From NCBI GenBank assembly GCA_025603075.1, contig MU626334.1:1-64000 (forward strand): 64,000 nt of DNA. Reading direction: 5' to 3'. The DNA is from Neoconidiobolus thromboides FSU 785 (taxonomy: Eukaryota; Entomophthoromycota; Entomophthoromycetes; Entomophthorales; Neoconidiobolaceae). The notes under the pieces were generated by a model. That model ran no database searches. It was not told the DNA's origin and saw only the letters and a program-made list of their open reading frames with translations. This document shows, in pieces, positions 36,314-49,700 of this stretch (its first letter is position 1; each line of letters begins with the position of its first letter). The position numbers were made by a program, and so were the translations under genes.

Positions 36314-37950
36314 AATGCAATTATATTAACATTATCATCACTTTGTAGTTCAGCATTATTGACTGGCTTGATAGGAATTCTACGATCTGAAAGTGGGCCA
36401 AAAATCGCTTCAATTTGATGTTTGCTTTTACTTAGTAGCTAAAATAATTTAATTAAATATTTAATTGGTGATATTACCTATTTACGTTTACCTCTGCTTG
36501 AGTACAATGTTTAAGTTCATTGAATTGCTTATTTAGTAAGCTAGATAAATTTGTCTGTGATCTATCATGTTCTTTTTTAACTCGTTTGATATCTTCAATG
36601 TCTTTTTTATATTTTATCTAATAAAAAATGTAATTACTTTTACTTCCTTTTGTGCTAGTTAATTTCTTACCAAAAACTCATCCAATTTTACCTTATTAGC
36701 TGGTAGTTTAATTTCTTTAATATCCTCTATTTAAATTCAATAGGCATAAAATTATTATTATAGTTGTTAAACTATCTTACTTTGAATTCGACTACATGGA
36801 ATTGGGTCAAATATTTCAGCTACCATGTCATGGTTCCTTTTATATCTCTGAGTAGCAACATCTTTTATATTTACTAAATCAAGATCATCTAATTTAAAAT
36901 AAATTAAGTAAACAAACAAACAAAAAAAATTTCCATTCACCTCCATAAATAACCTTTAAATTAGGTTGGATAGCAGCCAACTGTTGAGCGTGAGACATAG
37001 CAGGATCATTAGGGTTTCTGTTCTGCAAAAATTCATAAGCCAAAACTCATTAGAACCAAAGAATAACTCTTACCATTTTATTCATATTATCCATTGGATT
37101 CATAGAAATTCTATCTGACAAATAATTATTTCTTTTAATTTTATATGGGTTATTTTTAATTTCTCCTCCTTTTAACAAATTATTCTTTAAATGCTGTACA
37201 TTTTGAAGGTTATTTTGATAAGGCATAATAGGTGCTAAATTCGATCCAGGTTTTAAATTTCTAGCTGCTAGCATAGGATTATAACTTTGATACATCGCTG
37301 CTTTATCCATAAAATTGGTACTAGCTAATTAAAACGTTAAGCAAATGCTAAAGTTTGGTTTAATGAATTAAATTGATTACCGTCCGAGTTATGGGATAAA
37401 TAATGAAACAATTGTAATTGAACTTCTTTTTTATTATCTAAAACAAATCGTCTGCGTATCATACTACTATCACTTCTTCCTGGTAAACAACCTTCTTTTT
37501 TTTCATATATAAGTAACTCCTTGATTAATGTTTTAATAAGCTAATTTCATTAATAATATTTTTTACTTTGCCATCTGGTAAATTAATAGAAGTACGTTTT
37601 TCTTGATCTCTCCACTCAATACTAAATTGACAATTTACTTAGTTACTAAAAATGATCAAATATAAATAATCTTTACCCATCTGGTGGTGAAGGGTTTAAA
37701 TTAACAGGCATAAACATGAGAAAACATTGGCCATCTAAAATGATTAATCATCTGTTTTAAATTACAATGATAATTGTTGAAATTTACCGTTAGGAGTAGT
37801 AAGTTCTTTCCAAGCAAAAGCCAATTTTTCAGCTACGCCTGAAGCTTTATTTAAAGTATCACAAGCACTTTGATAAACCATTTTTTGTCGGATTATTGGA
37901 TAATTGATATCCGCTACTAAATACATTCTTAATACTTGGGGATTACTCAT
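36310..37950 (-). CDS. ssr4: Ssr4-like SWI/SNF and RSC subunit, 395 aa
   Basis: Ten exons: 37950-37788, 37734-37677, 37621-37567, 37540-37381, 37324-37074, 37022-36941, 36888-36781, 36726-36671, 36617-36492 and 36438-36310 (1188 nt). The N-terminal half has the pattern of the fungal DUF1750/Ssr4 domain: INYPIIRQKM, DGQCFLMFMPVNLNPSPPDG followed by EWRDQE, and CLPGRSDSSMIRRRFVL. The middle is Asn-rich. The C-terminal block DVATQRYKRNHDMVAEIFDP matches the family's RYxxHHEWMEEI helix, and a coiled-coil-like end follows. In fission yeast Ssr4 is shared by the SWI/SNF and RSC nucleosome remodellers. Recognition is from memory of family motifs. Confidence 0.72.
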
Positions 37951-38233
37951 GATTTAAAAGTTTTGATGTTGAATAGTTTTTTTTCAAAAAAAAACTAAAT
38001 CTTAATTTGTTTTTTTGGGTTCTTGAATATTTTTATTGCAAAAATAAACTTTTGTTCACTTTATCGATTTTTTTAGGATTAAAAATTAAAAATAATAGAT
38101 AAGTAATAATTTAAACTTAGTTTTTAGTTTATTAAACGTTGATAAATAAATGAAGTTTCGAAACTATTCAATTTTAAAGAACACTATTAAAAACACTGAA
38201 TGATATCAATTCAGCTTTTAAATCGGATGTAGC

Positions 38234-38611
38234 TTACTTTTTTTTAGCATTATCTAAGCTGAGACCAACATCCACTTGTTTTCCATAAATATTGTGTTTA
38301 TGGAGCTTTTCAAACTCCAGTATATGCTTGATGGCAATCTCGTTTTCATGAAACCTTATAAAACAATAATACCCATATTGATTTCTTTTTGGGTTAAATT
38401 TTTTCTAATAATAATTAGTTAATAGTTAATTTTTTGATTATAGTTCAATTACTAATGGTTTGATATGAGCGATTTCACCAAATTGAGAAAAGTAATCCTT
38501 TAATAGATTGGGTTCTATATAGTCATATTAATTGATTGTTTCCTGTTACTGTCATTAAACTTTACCTTGATATAAATATTTACTCAATCGACCCACGAAT
38601 AACTTTGACAT
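38234..38611 (-). CDS. Small single-RRM protein, 92 aa
   Basis: Exons 38611-38566, 38514-38453 and 38404-38234 (279 nt). The joined protein is a bare RNA-recognition motif: RNP2 is LFVGRL at residues 4-9, RNP1 is YGYYCFIRF, with YFSQFGEIAHIKPL between and a Lys-rich tail (LDNAKKK). The aromatic residues needed for RNA stacking are present in RNP1. The size recalls SLIRP-type or ribosome-associated small RRM proteins, but no target is evident. It is divergent from the mitochondrial dehydrogenase gene, 209 bp away. Confidence 0.8.
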
Positions 38612-38820
38612 AAAATAAAAAAAGTGAAAAAAGTGCTTCTAAAAAAAGTTGCAAAATTCTTTATCTCATAAATTCAAACAAATTCCTCCCATCAACGTCA
38701 CCTGAAAATAAGATAACTTAAAATTCAAATCTAACTAAGGAATTAAATACCATAAATTATGAAAATGGAATTGACTTTGATTACCTTTTTATACCTTTAC
38801 TTTTTAAGTTATAAAATAAA

Positions 38821-39943
38821 ATGTTACCTATTCTTAAGACTCAACTTCAACCAAGTTTAAAAACCAATTTCACTAAAACATTACTTCGTTGTTTAAGCAG
38901 CCAAACTCAAGACATCAAAAAAGTCGTTGTAATTGGAGCTGGCTTAATGGGTAGTGGTATTGTACAAGTATCTAGTCAAAGTGGCTATAAAGTGGTTATG
39001 GTAGATCAAAGCTCAGATGCCTTAAAGAAAGGAGAAGGGATAATTCGAGGGTCCTTAGCCAGAGTAGCTAAAAAAAAGTATACTGAAGAATCGGAACAAA
39101 AAGCATTTATTGAAAAAGTGAGCACCAATTACAGCGTATCTAATGATTTGACAAGTTCCTTAAAAGACAGTGATTTAGTTATTGAAGCTATTGTTGAAAA
39201 TTTAGAAGTGAAACAAAAGTTGTTTAAATTATTAGATGAAAATAGTCCACAAAATACTATCTTTTGTTCCAATACTTCTTCTTTACCAATCAATCAAATC
39301 TCTCAGTTAGTTAATAGGAAAGATAGATTTGCTGGTTTACATTTTTTTAATCCAGTACCACAAATGAAATTAGTCGAAGTGATTTCGGGTGAAAACACTA
39401 GTAAAGAGGTAATTCAAAATCTTACCAATTATTGTAAAGCTATTGGTAAAACCCCTATTCAATGCAAAGATACTCCTGGGTAAGTTTAATTTATTATTAG
39501 TATATTTTAGTAATTTTAATGATTTTACTGCTAGATTTATTGTCAACCGTCTCCTTGTACCTTATATGCTCGAAGCTGTTAGATTACATGAAAGAGGAGA
39601 TGCTACCATTGAAGATATTGATATCGGTATGAAACTAGGTGCAGGATATCCAATGGGGCCTTTTGAATTAATGGATGTAAGTAATTAGTTATAATATTAT
39701 ATAATAATATGATAAGACAATACAATAATATTAATAGCTTTATAATAATATATTAATATTATACTATTTTAGTACGTTGGATTAGACACTTTACAATTTA
39801 TTACTAAACAATGGTATGATTCTAATCCCCATTTACAAGGAGATAAATTAATTACTCCAAGTGAAACGATCCAAAAATTAGTCAGCGAAGGCAATCTTGG
39901 TCGTAAATCTGGTAAAGGTTTTTATGATTATTCCAAAAAATAA
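38821..39943 (+). CDS. HADH: 3-hydroxyacyl-CoA dehydrogenase, mitochondrial, 323 aa
   Basis: Exons 38821-39479, 39535-39676 and 39773-39943 (972 nt). Residues 1-30 are basic and Ser/Thr-rich without acids, a likely mitochondrial presequence. The NAD-binding Rossmann motif GAGLMG is at 39-44. Catalytic residues are S150/N151 (CSNTSSLP), H174 (GLHFFNPVP) and E186 (KLVEVISG). The C-terminal dimerisation domain has [27 protein letters not shown] and the [11 protein letters not shown] ending. The enzyme oxidises L-3-hydroxyacyl-CoA to 3-ketoacyl-CoA with NAD in beta-oxidation; a butyryl-type preference is also possible. The second intron is almost pure A/T. Confidence 0.95.
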
Positions 39944-40499
39944 ATTTGATATATGAGCATATGTATTATAAAGTAGATTTTACATTTATTCATATTTATA
40001 ATTTAAGATTATTTTAATTGAAAGTTGGATTTGCATTAATCCATAGATGATGACGTAAAGACAAGGTTCTATTTTAACTATATGAGTGATAATCTAGCCA
40101 ACATTAAGTAGAATATAATATAATATTCAATAACGAACTATAATATAATAATAAATTGGGATGTATTTTTGTGTTTAAGAGCTTTACTACCAAATTTTCC
40201 TCTCAAATAGCGCTTAAAAAATGGAAAAAATAATGAAGTCAAAAAAAACATTCCCAAATGCTATACTATTTGAAAAATTAGAGCCTATCTGAAGGACGGC
40301 TTTATTAATATAGAGTTGACTTGATTCTCAGTTGTTTTTTAATATCCATATCCTATATAATTTTGACTAAATATAAAGCAACTAGTTTCAAAAATACTGA
40401 TATCAGTATATTATATTAAATTGCTACGGTTGATGCATAAGAATTACTTTATTTAAACCTTCTTTAATCATTAAACCCTCATTTTTTATATATACAAAG
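39944..40499. other. Intergenic with one MITE
   Basis: Nothing besides the element at 40157 could be recognised. Confidence 0.5.
40157..40255 (-). mobile_element. W4-MITE copy 19 (99 bp), TSD AAAT
   Basis: TGGGATG (first G changed to T) to CATTCCC, flanked by AAAT at 40153-40156 and 40256-40259. Confidence 0.82.
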
Positions 40500-41000
40500 C
40501 ATAAATGATTCTTTTAGCCTCTAAAACCCTATCAGAAATCTATGGAGAGAATAGCTAGTCCTTAATTTTCTTAAATTCAAAAACTGAAGAGCTTTATGTT
40601 TATTAGTTTGGAATATAAAAACTAGGTAGATAGTTTCAAGAAGACAGAAAATCGAGTAGAGGATGAGTTTCGCAGAAGTTAGTGAAATCTTTCGCTATTG
40701 CTCCATTGAAGCCTACCATGAAGGTGAAAATCAATGATTTGATTATCTCTCGTTTGCTTTGAGCAAGTCTAAGAATGTAAAACCTGAGTTAAATGAAAAT
40801 GAGGCTCAAGCGATGAGGATAGAGATCTGCGGGAATTGAGAGAATGTGAATAAAACATTAGCTTAATGTGTGAAGAAGGGATGAAGAGAAAGATGGAACA
40901 AACCTTCACTGCGTAGGAAGTGCTTTTACAATAGAGTTTGTCCTCTATAAGAGACTGATGGATGTCATTAGCTTTTACTTTGATTAAAAAATTTTAAACA
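40500..41000 (+). pseudogene. Relic of an unrecognised gene
   Basis: Locally less AT-rich than its surroundings. From 40662 a frame reads MSFAEVSEIFRYCSIEAYHE, then KSKNVKPELNENEAQAMRI and ENVNKTLA, interrupted by two TGA codons that could have been TGG. No family was recognised; it may be a decayed coding exon. Confidence 0.35.
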
Positions 41001-41220
41001 CTCCAGGATCTCTTTATACAAACATTGGATCTTTTGCTTCATTAATAATAAAATTATTAACATTTTAAATATGACTAAAAAAGCTCTTTGGTTTATTGAT
41101 ACTATTGAATGTAAATAGAATGTTATCAGTAGCTCCAAATAAGGTTTTTTACTTCAAAATAAACTTGGTACTTAAGTTAATAATTTATCAAAACCATAGT
41201 AAAGCCAAGAGTTATCATAT

Positions 41221-41320
41221 GGGGGTGTTTTTTTTAACTTCATTATTTTTTCCATTTTTTAAGCGCTATTTGAGAGGAAAATTTGTTAATAAAATTCTTA
41301 AACACAAAATACATCCCTCT
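41221..41320 (+). mobile_element. W4-MITE copy 20 (100 bp), TSD ATAT
   Basis: GGGGGTG to CATCCCTCT, ATAT at 41217-41220 and 41321-41324. The short frame across it (FFPFFKRYLRGKFVNKIL) is the element's own open frame. Confidence 0.82.
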
Positions 41321-41539
41321 ATATTGTTCTAAAATTCACTAAATTAGAATTAGAATAAAATACTTTAAAACCACATAATTTTAGATAGTACCTAGTCAAT
41401 ATATTAGTGATTGATTTTTTATTTTAATGACGATATACAGATAAGCCATAATAAAATATAAAAAGTAAGGCTTAAAGTCATTTATTACCATAACTACAAT
41501 AAACTATTTATTATATTTATAATTTTACCAAATCTGACA

Positions 41540-42710
41540 TGGGAATCTTCCAAACTCCAATACAGTCGGCTAGATCTGGTTTATATGAAATAGCAATAAA
41601 TAACAGCAATCGAGTAGTAAGGTTATATCAAACTCTTATACTCATATTTAATAATCTAAAATACTTAAATATTTTGAGGTTTAGAAATACGGATAAAAAA
41701 GGAAAGAAGTCCTCAACTATATGTACAAATCTATCAGCTTCAATTTTTTTTATAAGCTTACATTTGGCTGAGCCACCTCTTCCAGTAAAAACATCATTGA
41801 TATTTGTATCACAGTTGTTAAAAGATATATTTTCAACAATATCTGTGTCATAAAAATTGTTGAAGATAATAAGTCGTATATTTGATAGAAAAAGTATTGA
41901 GCTTGATAGTTTGTTAAACTATAGACGAATTTGCTTTAAATTTGACAATCTTAAAAAATACTTCATTAATTGAATAATGAAAATTAAAAATAACTAAACT
42001 AATAGCATCGCATTTTAAAAAAAATCATACATACGCATATTCATTTGTACTATTAAAAAATCCTTTAAAGTTGTCCAACTATGCCATGCTTTTCGGTTGC
42101 TTTAAATTAAGTATTTAATGGTGTGTTCAGTGTCAATTTTTTTTTTGGATTTTCAACTCTAAATTATATGCAAAAACTATCTCTGAATCATATTCATGTT
42201 AGAGAAAATAATCCATACTACTTAACTGTAGCATATTTAACTTAGTAAACTTTGTTTTAACAATATCTAATCCTTAAAGTCTTAAAAAATAACCGCCTGC
42301 GTTTGCATAAGGGATTTTAGTCCACCTGGATCTAAATATTTAATAATGTCTTTAATAATGTCTTTAATAATAATATCATTCATTTCAATTTCAATTTCAA
42401 TTGGCTCGAATAACTAATAAATACTTCAATAGATTGTATGTAATTCAGTCTTTAGCATGTTATTATTATTAGATGGCTGTTCGTAAGTTGTGGATGTTAT
42501 ATCTGAATAATGATTTAAGTATTGAACTATCCCATTGCTTATATTCATATGGCTTATCAGTGATCCCCTTTCCTTAACAAAATTGAATTTATAGTCTTGA
42601 TATTGTTTACATTTATTTAGGAAATACAGCTTAAATAACTTAACTGGGCTTATATATTTAAAATTTTCTTCTAGCAAAATGTCAGATAGATACTCGGATT
42701 TTAAACTCAT
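41540..42710 (-). pseudogene. Decayed F-box-like/leucine-rich gene
   Basis: Starts at 42710 with MSLKSEYLSDILLEENFKYI then SPVKLFKLYFLNK, which resembles an F-box (ILLEIF-x-YLSPKDLLKL). After residue 94 the same frame continues through TGA, TAG, TAA and TAG codons (MNDIIIKDIIKDIIKYLDP, GGLKSLMQTQAVIF). Near the 3' end another frame reads FYDTDIVENISFNNCDTNIN and KLIKKIEADRFVHIVEDFF. Probable relative of the leucine-rich relics at 0.5-6.4 kb. The plus-strand frame at 41539-41853 is a shadow of this relic. Confidence 0.5.
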
Positions 42711-43752
42711 TTTGAAGTCAAGTGTGAAATATGGGCATTTAATTCATTCTCATTTTATACCTTCTAAGCCCTGTTCTAATTAGCTAATGGTTATATATAA
42801 GGAGTAAAGTTCAAATATGCAATAACTAGGATTTTGATCAATAATGACTTTAACTTATCTATAATCATTTAGTATTGACTTTTTTACTAATATTAATAGC
42901 CATTTAGCTGTGAAGTGAATAACTTAAGCTTTTATTTGAGGTAACCTTATAAATATATCTATTAAGATGAAGTTATTGCTTCTAAGCTTTCACAAAATTA
43001 TAAAAAAATGATAGTGTAAACTAGAAACAAAATGCTCTTATTTCCATGTAACTCATCGATATTCTAAAAATAATATAAATCTAACTTCTTTACATATCCT
43101 AAACTTTCGTTTACTTTTTCTATAATAAAATTTGTATCAGCTTTATCTGATTTTGTACCTTGTCATTATTTCTCCATTAAATACCACTGTTTCAGACACT
43201 TAAATATTGAAAATTTTGTTCAAGTACAAGTAGCAGATAGATTTTAATTTTAAGCAATAATTGAACCCATTTATAAAAAACATTAAGTTCGAAATTAGAT
43301 TAAGATAAATTAGAAATTTTTAATATGTCTTACAATAAATTTTTTATATCATATAGCTTATTTTAAAGATCAAATAATAGTAACACTTTCCATAGGATTT
43401 ATACTTAATCTCCGATTTCTATAATAAAGCTTATAAATTGGATCATAGGTTTAAAGTAACCCAAATAATGGGGATCGATATTTAAAAACTATTTATTCAT
43501 AATCAATTCATATTTTTATATTCAATTCAAATATTACAATCAAATGACATTCCACCTCCATTAATATTCTTTCAACTCACTTTTGATCTGCAAAAACTCA
43601 ATTTAAATCAACCTAACTCTATCAAAAAACAGCAAAAATTCTATCTCAACAGATTAAAAAGCTGAATCATTCAGCTTCCACTTATTTATCATTTTTAATG
43701 TTTTTAAAGCCAATCTTAAGTTTTAAAACATTAATCCAAAAGCATTGAATAA
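42711..43752. other. Intergenic upstream of SMG1
   Basis: About 1 kb with no gene recognised; the SMG1 promoter should lie near its 3' end. Confidence 0.5.
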
Positions 43753-46700
43753 ATGGCATCAAACTTAAATCCAAGTGCACATACATTTGTACCAAGAGTT
43801 CAAGAAAAAGAGGGTGGGGCTACAAATGGCAATAATGAGGTTGAAATTGGGATAAAAAATAATGGGTTTGGGCAGGAAGGAGAAGATAAAGGGATGAAAG
43901 TAGATATTATTGAAGGTAAATATCAATTTGGAAACGATATAGGAGTGAGCGACAATGGTAAAGTAATATACCCTAAGTGGAATATCAATTTTAATAAAGA
44001 GTTAACGGGATTAGATGGACAAGGTAAATTTGATTAAGACAATATAAAAACTATATTCATAAATCATAATAATAATACTAATTTGTTTTTTTAAAATATA
44101 AATCAGATATCAAAAATATTAAAATAAATTTCCGATATTTATTAAGCTTATTACAAAAGGAAAAAGAAAGTTATCGAAAACTGAATAAATTTTATCAAAA
44201 TATCGAAAAAAGTATAAGAAATCCAATGGGATTATATTGGTTAGCTAAAAATATGTTTGTTTATAATAACATTGGTAAATTGAACAATCAACAAACACAA
44301 CATAATACAACGATAATGGACTCAGAAGTTAAAATTAGTTTTACTTATTTAGTGATTAATTTATTTTTAGCTAATAGAGAAGGTGATTTGTTTTGTAAAG
44401 ATATTAGCAAATTGATTGCTTTTATTGGGCAAGCTTTGGAAAACAATCGAGGTTGTTATTTTTTATGGATGTTTAATGCATTGCGAGAGTTATGTGATAA
44501 AGAATTTATTCAAAGTAAGTTTATTGATAAAGAAATTATTAATCAAAAAGTCGATTTTTCAATAATAGTTAAGAACGCAAGATTGTGGTTTATTAATTGT
44601 TTTAAAGATTTTCTAAATCAACAATTACATATATCAATCTTTAAAAATAATTTAAAACAAGAAGAAATCAACCAATTAGATCATTATACAAAGATGAAAT
44701 CAGACTTTTTACCATTTGTCCAACCTTTTATTTTAGATTTAAGTTTATTTTTAAACAAACAAAATATTTCGTTTGACGAAGTTTATAATATATTATTGGT
44801 TATTGAAATTATATTAGTCCGATTTGAATTTAACTTTGAAACAATTGTATTTCTAATCATGAATTTAATTAATAATTTAAAATTAGAAAATGAAGATTAT
44901 TTCGATCGTAAATTAAATATTACTTTACATTCAATAATATCTAAATTATTTAAAAATCAAAGTATTAACCCAATAATTTATAGTAAATTAATTGAACAAT
45001 TTTTATATTTATTAAATTTAAATTCATTACAATTAAATAATATGAATTTCATTATTAAATTTCAATATCAACTAAGAATGTTTTCTATCTTTTTATCTAT
45101 AATTACAAGAGAATTAAATAATGAAAAAGAAAAAATTATATTAAATAAAAATTATAATCAATCTTCTTTATTTAATATATTACTAGAAAAGATATTTAAA
45201 CATTCCATTCCATTTTTATTCAATTTAATTGATAAATATCAACAATTAATTAATTTAATAGAACAAAATCAAATAAAGATAAAAATCAATAAGTCATTCG
45301 GATCAGTTGAAATTAAATTAATGGATTTAATATTAGACAATTATGAGTTAGCTAATACATATTTCAATTATAGTATATTATTGTATAATTTACATAATAA
45401 ACAATTAATTTTGTTACAACAGAATATTATTGAATTTGAAAATTCAAAATGGATTTATAAGTTATATCAAATTATTCAACAATCTACAACAGCTGAAAAA
45501 ATAAACTATTTTGAACAACTAGTTAAACCTGAAAGTAATTTGTTGAAGTTAAGATATTTTTATTCAACTAAAGATGCTAAATTAATGAATCAAATTTTTA
45601 TATTTTTTAAGAAATTATTATTACACTTAAATAATAAGAGTCATGATTTTAAAGCAAAGAATCATGCTCTATCCTTCAAATTAATTCCTTCAATTAATGA
45701 ATTCTTTTTGGAAATCATGACGTATTATTTTAATGTATTGGAGGTTAATAAGGACAATAAATATCAACAAGATAATCCACTTGAGGGATCAATTCATGAA
45801 TTTATTCAACAAAATCTTACTGCTCCAGCACAAGAACAATTTGTAATATTAAATAATTGGTTTAAACAATATAATAATAATAATAATAACAATAATAATG
45901 ATAATGATAATGATAATAATGATAATAATGATAATAATGATAATAATGATAATAACAGTAATCAACAACAACAAATAGAATTAGACAACAATCAATGGGC
46001 ATCTTATCTAAAAAAAACTCAACAATTAAATTTAAGTCATAACAAATTCATTAATTTACAAAATATATCATTTAATTTAAAATTATTAGTATTACTAAGT
46101 CAATATTTTGAAGTATTTATTGAACGTACTATTGCATTTTTAATATTAATAGTCAGTAATAGTTTAAATATTATTAAAGAATCAGACAGGAATAATTTAG
46201 CATCAATTGAACTTCAAGAGCATATAAATTATTTTCATCCAACATTACTACTTACTTTAGATACATTGATTTCACATGTAGATAATTTTATGATGAACAA
46301 TAATTTAATGATTACTCATAAATTATACATTAGTTTTTTAAACATATGTTTGAAACAAAATTTCATTAATTTAGATACTAACTATTCTAATTTAATATTT
46401 CAGTTATGTAATAAATTATTGGGTTATAATCATACATCAAGTAATATTGGAAGGAATAATTCAAATCTAATGAAAACTATATTAATACAATATTCAACTC
46501 AAAGTATTGTTACGATTCGATTAAAGGTAGCTAAACTATTAGTAAAGTTTATTAAAGTAAAGTTCAACTCAATAGCTTTTACTCAAATGATTCATGAAAA
46601 TGAAGAATTGAAATCCATAATTCAATTCAATTTAAATGATCCAATAGAAAAAATTCGAGAGTTCTATTTTAATGTAACATTTCAATTGTTTCCATTGAAG

Positions 46701-49700
46701 TTGAATAATAATTTCAATAATTTCAATAATAATAATATCACTACAGATTATCATTTACAACGATTAATTTACAACTCCCCTCATTCTGGCTATTTTCAAC
46801 CTCACCATTTTCAATATGTAATGGAGCAGTTAGGTTTAAATCAATATTTAATATCAAAAAATAACACTACGCTCGTTCCCTCCATCTCTACTACTTCCAA
46901 TGAACTTGAATGGACTAATAAATTATTTCAAGATAGTGGTAATTTGGATGGAATTTCCAACGTTTTCCCTTCAATGTTCAATCTCAATTTAGAAACATTA
47001 CAATCTTGGATTGCATGGGAAGTGGCACGATATTGTATTTTAGCAAGATTAAGAACCCCATTCGGTGGCCCTAGTCAAACATTAAAAGCATTTGAGGATA
47101 GTATGGAATATTTATCAAATACTAATAATAATAATGATTTCAATATACAACTATTTTTAAAAATAATGAATTATTTAGAATTTTGGATAGATTATTGTAT
47201 TAATGGTCATTATCCTTTTGTAAATGAAAGTAAAAATGGGCTGCCAGAAGCACCAAAATCCTCAATTGCTTTTTTTATTACCAATCAAAAAGTATGTCAT
47301 ACTTGGTTTGTTGAATGTCGATTTCAATTATTTCAATTGGCAAAAAAATCCATGGATAAATTCACAACAATTCAATTGGGTTGGAAAGTATTAAGAGATT
47401 GTGTTAGTGAAAACAAGGAGTTGGAAGTGAATATAAGCAATAAAGATATATTGCAAGTAATTATGGAAATGATTATGGAATATCAAGAGATGGAAGATCA
47501 TAGGGAGATTTTAGAGTTATTAAAGTGGACGAGAAAGAATTCATCTCAATTGATAGGAAAGAGTGAGAATAAAAACAAGAATAAGAATAGCAATAAGAAT
47601 GAAAATGAAAATGAGAATGAGATGATTGCTAACATTATTTTAGGCTTTATGGAATGTAACGTAAATCAAGGTGGGGAAAAGTTTTTAAACTTAAGTAAGG
47701 AGTTATTAAATAATACAATTGTTTATAAGAAGATCTGTTTTGATCCAAAAGAATTAAATTTTTTACAGTTTGTATTAAATTGGGTTGGGGCTATTATTTG
47801 TCCATTAAGAATGAAGAAAATTAATTATAAAGAAAAGGAGTTAATGGATAATAAGTTTCCAAAACATGAGATTGATTTTGAACAATTTAATGAACAATTT
47901 ATTAAATATAATAAATCCAATCAATATATTAAAAATTTTGATGATAGTAAATTAAAACAATTCAATTTTTTAAGCAGTAAAATAACAAGGAAAGGAATTC
48001 AAATTGGTATCAATACTATATTAGAGTTAAAAACTCAGTTATTAATAGATAATGAAGAAGGTATATTAAATATTCAACAAGATTTCATTAGTCCAATTTG
48101 TAATAAATTAGCTAAATTGAAATCAAATTCAATTGATTTTGAATGTAAAGATATTAAAATATTAACTTTATTTAATCAATTATATAGTAATAATGAAATA
48201 AATAATGGTATTAAAGAAATTAATAATTTAAAACAATTTAACAAGAATTGTTTGGATTATTTAAAAGATAGTCAATCGGAAGTCAAGTTTGATTTAAGTA
48301 GTATTATATTGAAGGAAGATAATAATGATAATTACAACATCAATGTAAACGATGTAATATTAATTGATTTATTATACTATTTAAATCAACAAAAATATAA
48401 TAATAAGATAGAAATACTAAAGGAGAATAGTAACAATAATAGCAATAATATCGATTTTATGATAGGATATTGTTTATATCATAGTAAAAATTCAAGATTT
48501 AATTATCAATATCAACAATATCTAATTAGCTTAGAGAATATATTATCAAAAGAAGATAATCTAATATTAAATTTAGATTTTAAATTAAAATATAACCCAT
48601 ATAATAGTAATAACATTCAACAATTAATCGAATTAATTCACTCAGATCAAAAGAATAAAGAATTGATTTGTAAATTAGGATATGATTATTTAAATTTTAT
48701 TAAGGGAAATAGGGAAGACAATGAGGTAAATATGAAGTTGTTAAGTCTAGATAAAATAAATAGTAAATTTAACAATAATTCAAATATTAATAATAATGAA
48801 TTAATAAAATACCCCAAGAATGGAACAATCAATGATGAATTAATACAATTGTGTATTAGCGTATTTGAACTAAATCAAACTCACAATTATGATTTAGAAA
48901 TTGGTACTTACTTATTAGATCAATTAATCAATTTGAAATTAAATCTAAAATCAAATTTAAAATTAACATTAAACAATTATTTCGGGGTGGATTTAAAAAT
49001 GGTGGAAGTATTTTATCAAGAAGTTAATAGTCAAGATAAACAATTATTCTTCAAGAGAGTAGTATTACCTGTATTTGAAAATAAAATAGAAGATATTGAG
49101 AACAAGTTAACAGGACATTCCGATTTTGTTGTTGGTTCTTGTAATATATTTCAAAAAGAATTAAAAGAACAAATTCAAAATTTAGTTAACTCAAGTTTAA
49201 AATATTTCACAGGTTACTTTTTATATAATCAACATAAAATAAAGGATCAAAAACAATTGATTTGTATAGGATTAAAAATATTAAAATTAATGAAAGATTA
49301 TTATTTCTATTTACAACAGAATACAATACAAGAATTAAACAAATTGGGAAAGAATCCAATATGGGGTAAAATAATAGAACAAATAATATATCATTTAGAA
49401 AATCCAAAGATTTCAACTATTATATTAAATATATTAAAAAATTATTTTTTGAATAATTTTTCATCAGATTTAATTTATTTAATTCTAATGAAATATAATC
49501 AACACTCAGATTTAATACAATTATTAATTGAATGTACACAAATGAATTTAATACAATATACAAATTTAGTTGACTTTATTCATTCATTATCTAATTTAGG
49601 TAGTTTATGGGATGAAAAATGGACAATTAAATTAAATAATTGGAATTTAGAAATTCAACATTTATTTCAAAAAATATATATTGAACTAGATTGGTTAGAA

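Noticed and set aside
36310-36318. Reading the ATT microsatellite as part of the Ssr4-like protein
   Set aside because: The frame ends with TAA inside the repeat, so the tract is at or beyond the stop codon.
41539-41853. Plus-strand frame of 104 codons
   Set aside because: The minus strand carries the leucine-rich/F-box-like relic here, and the plus frame has no resemblance to a known protein.
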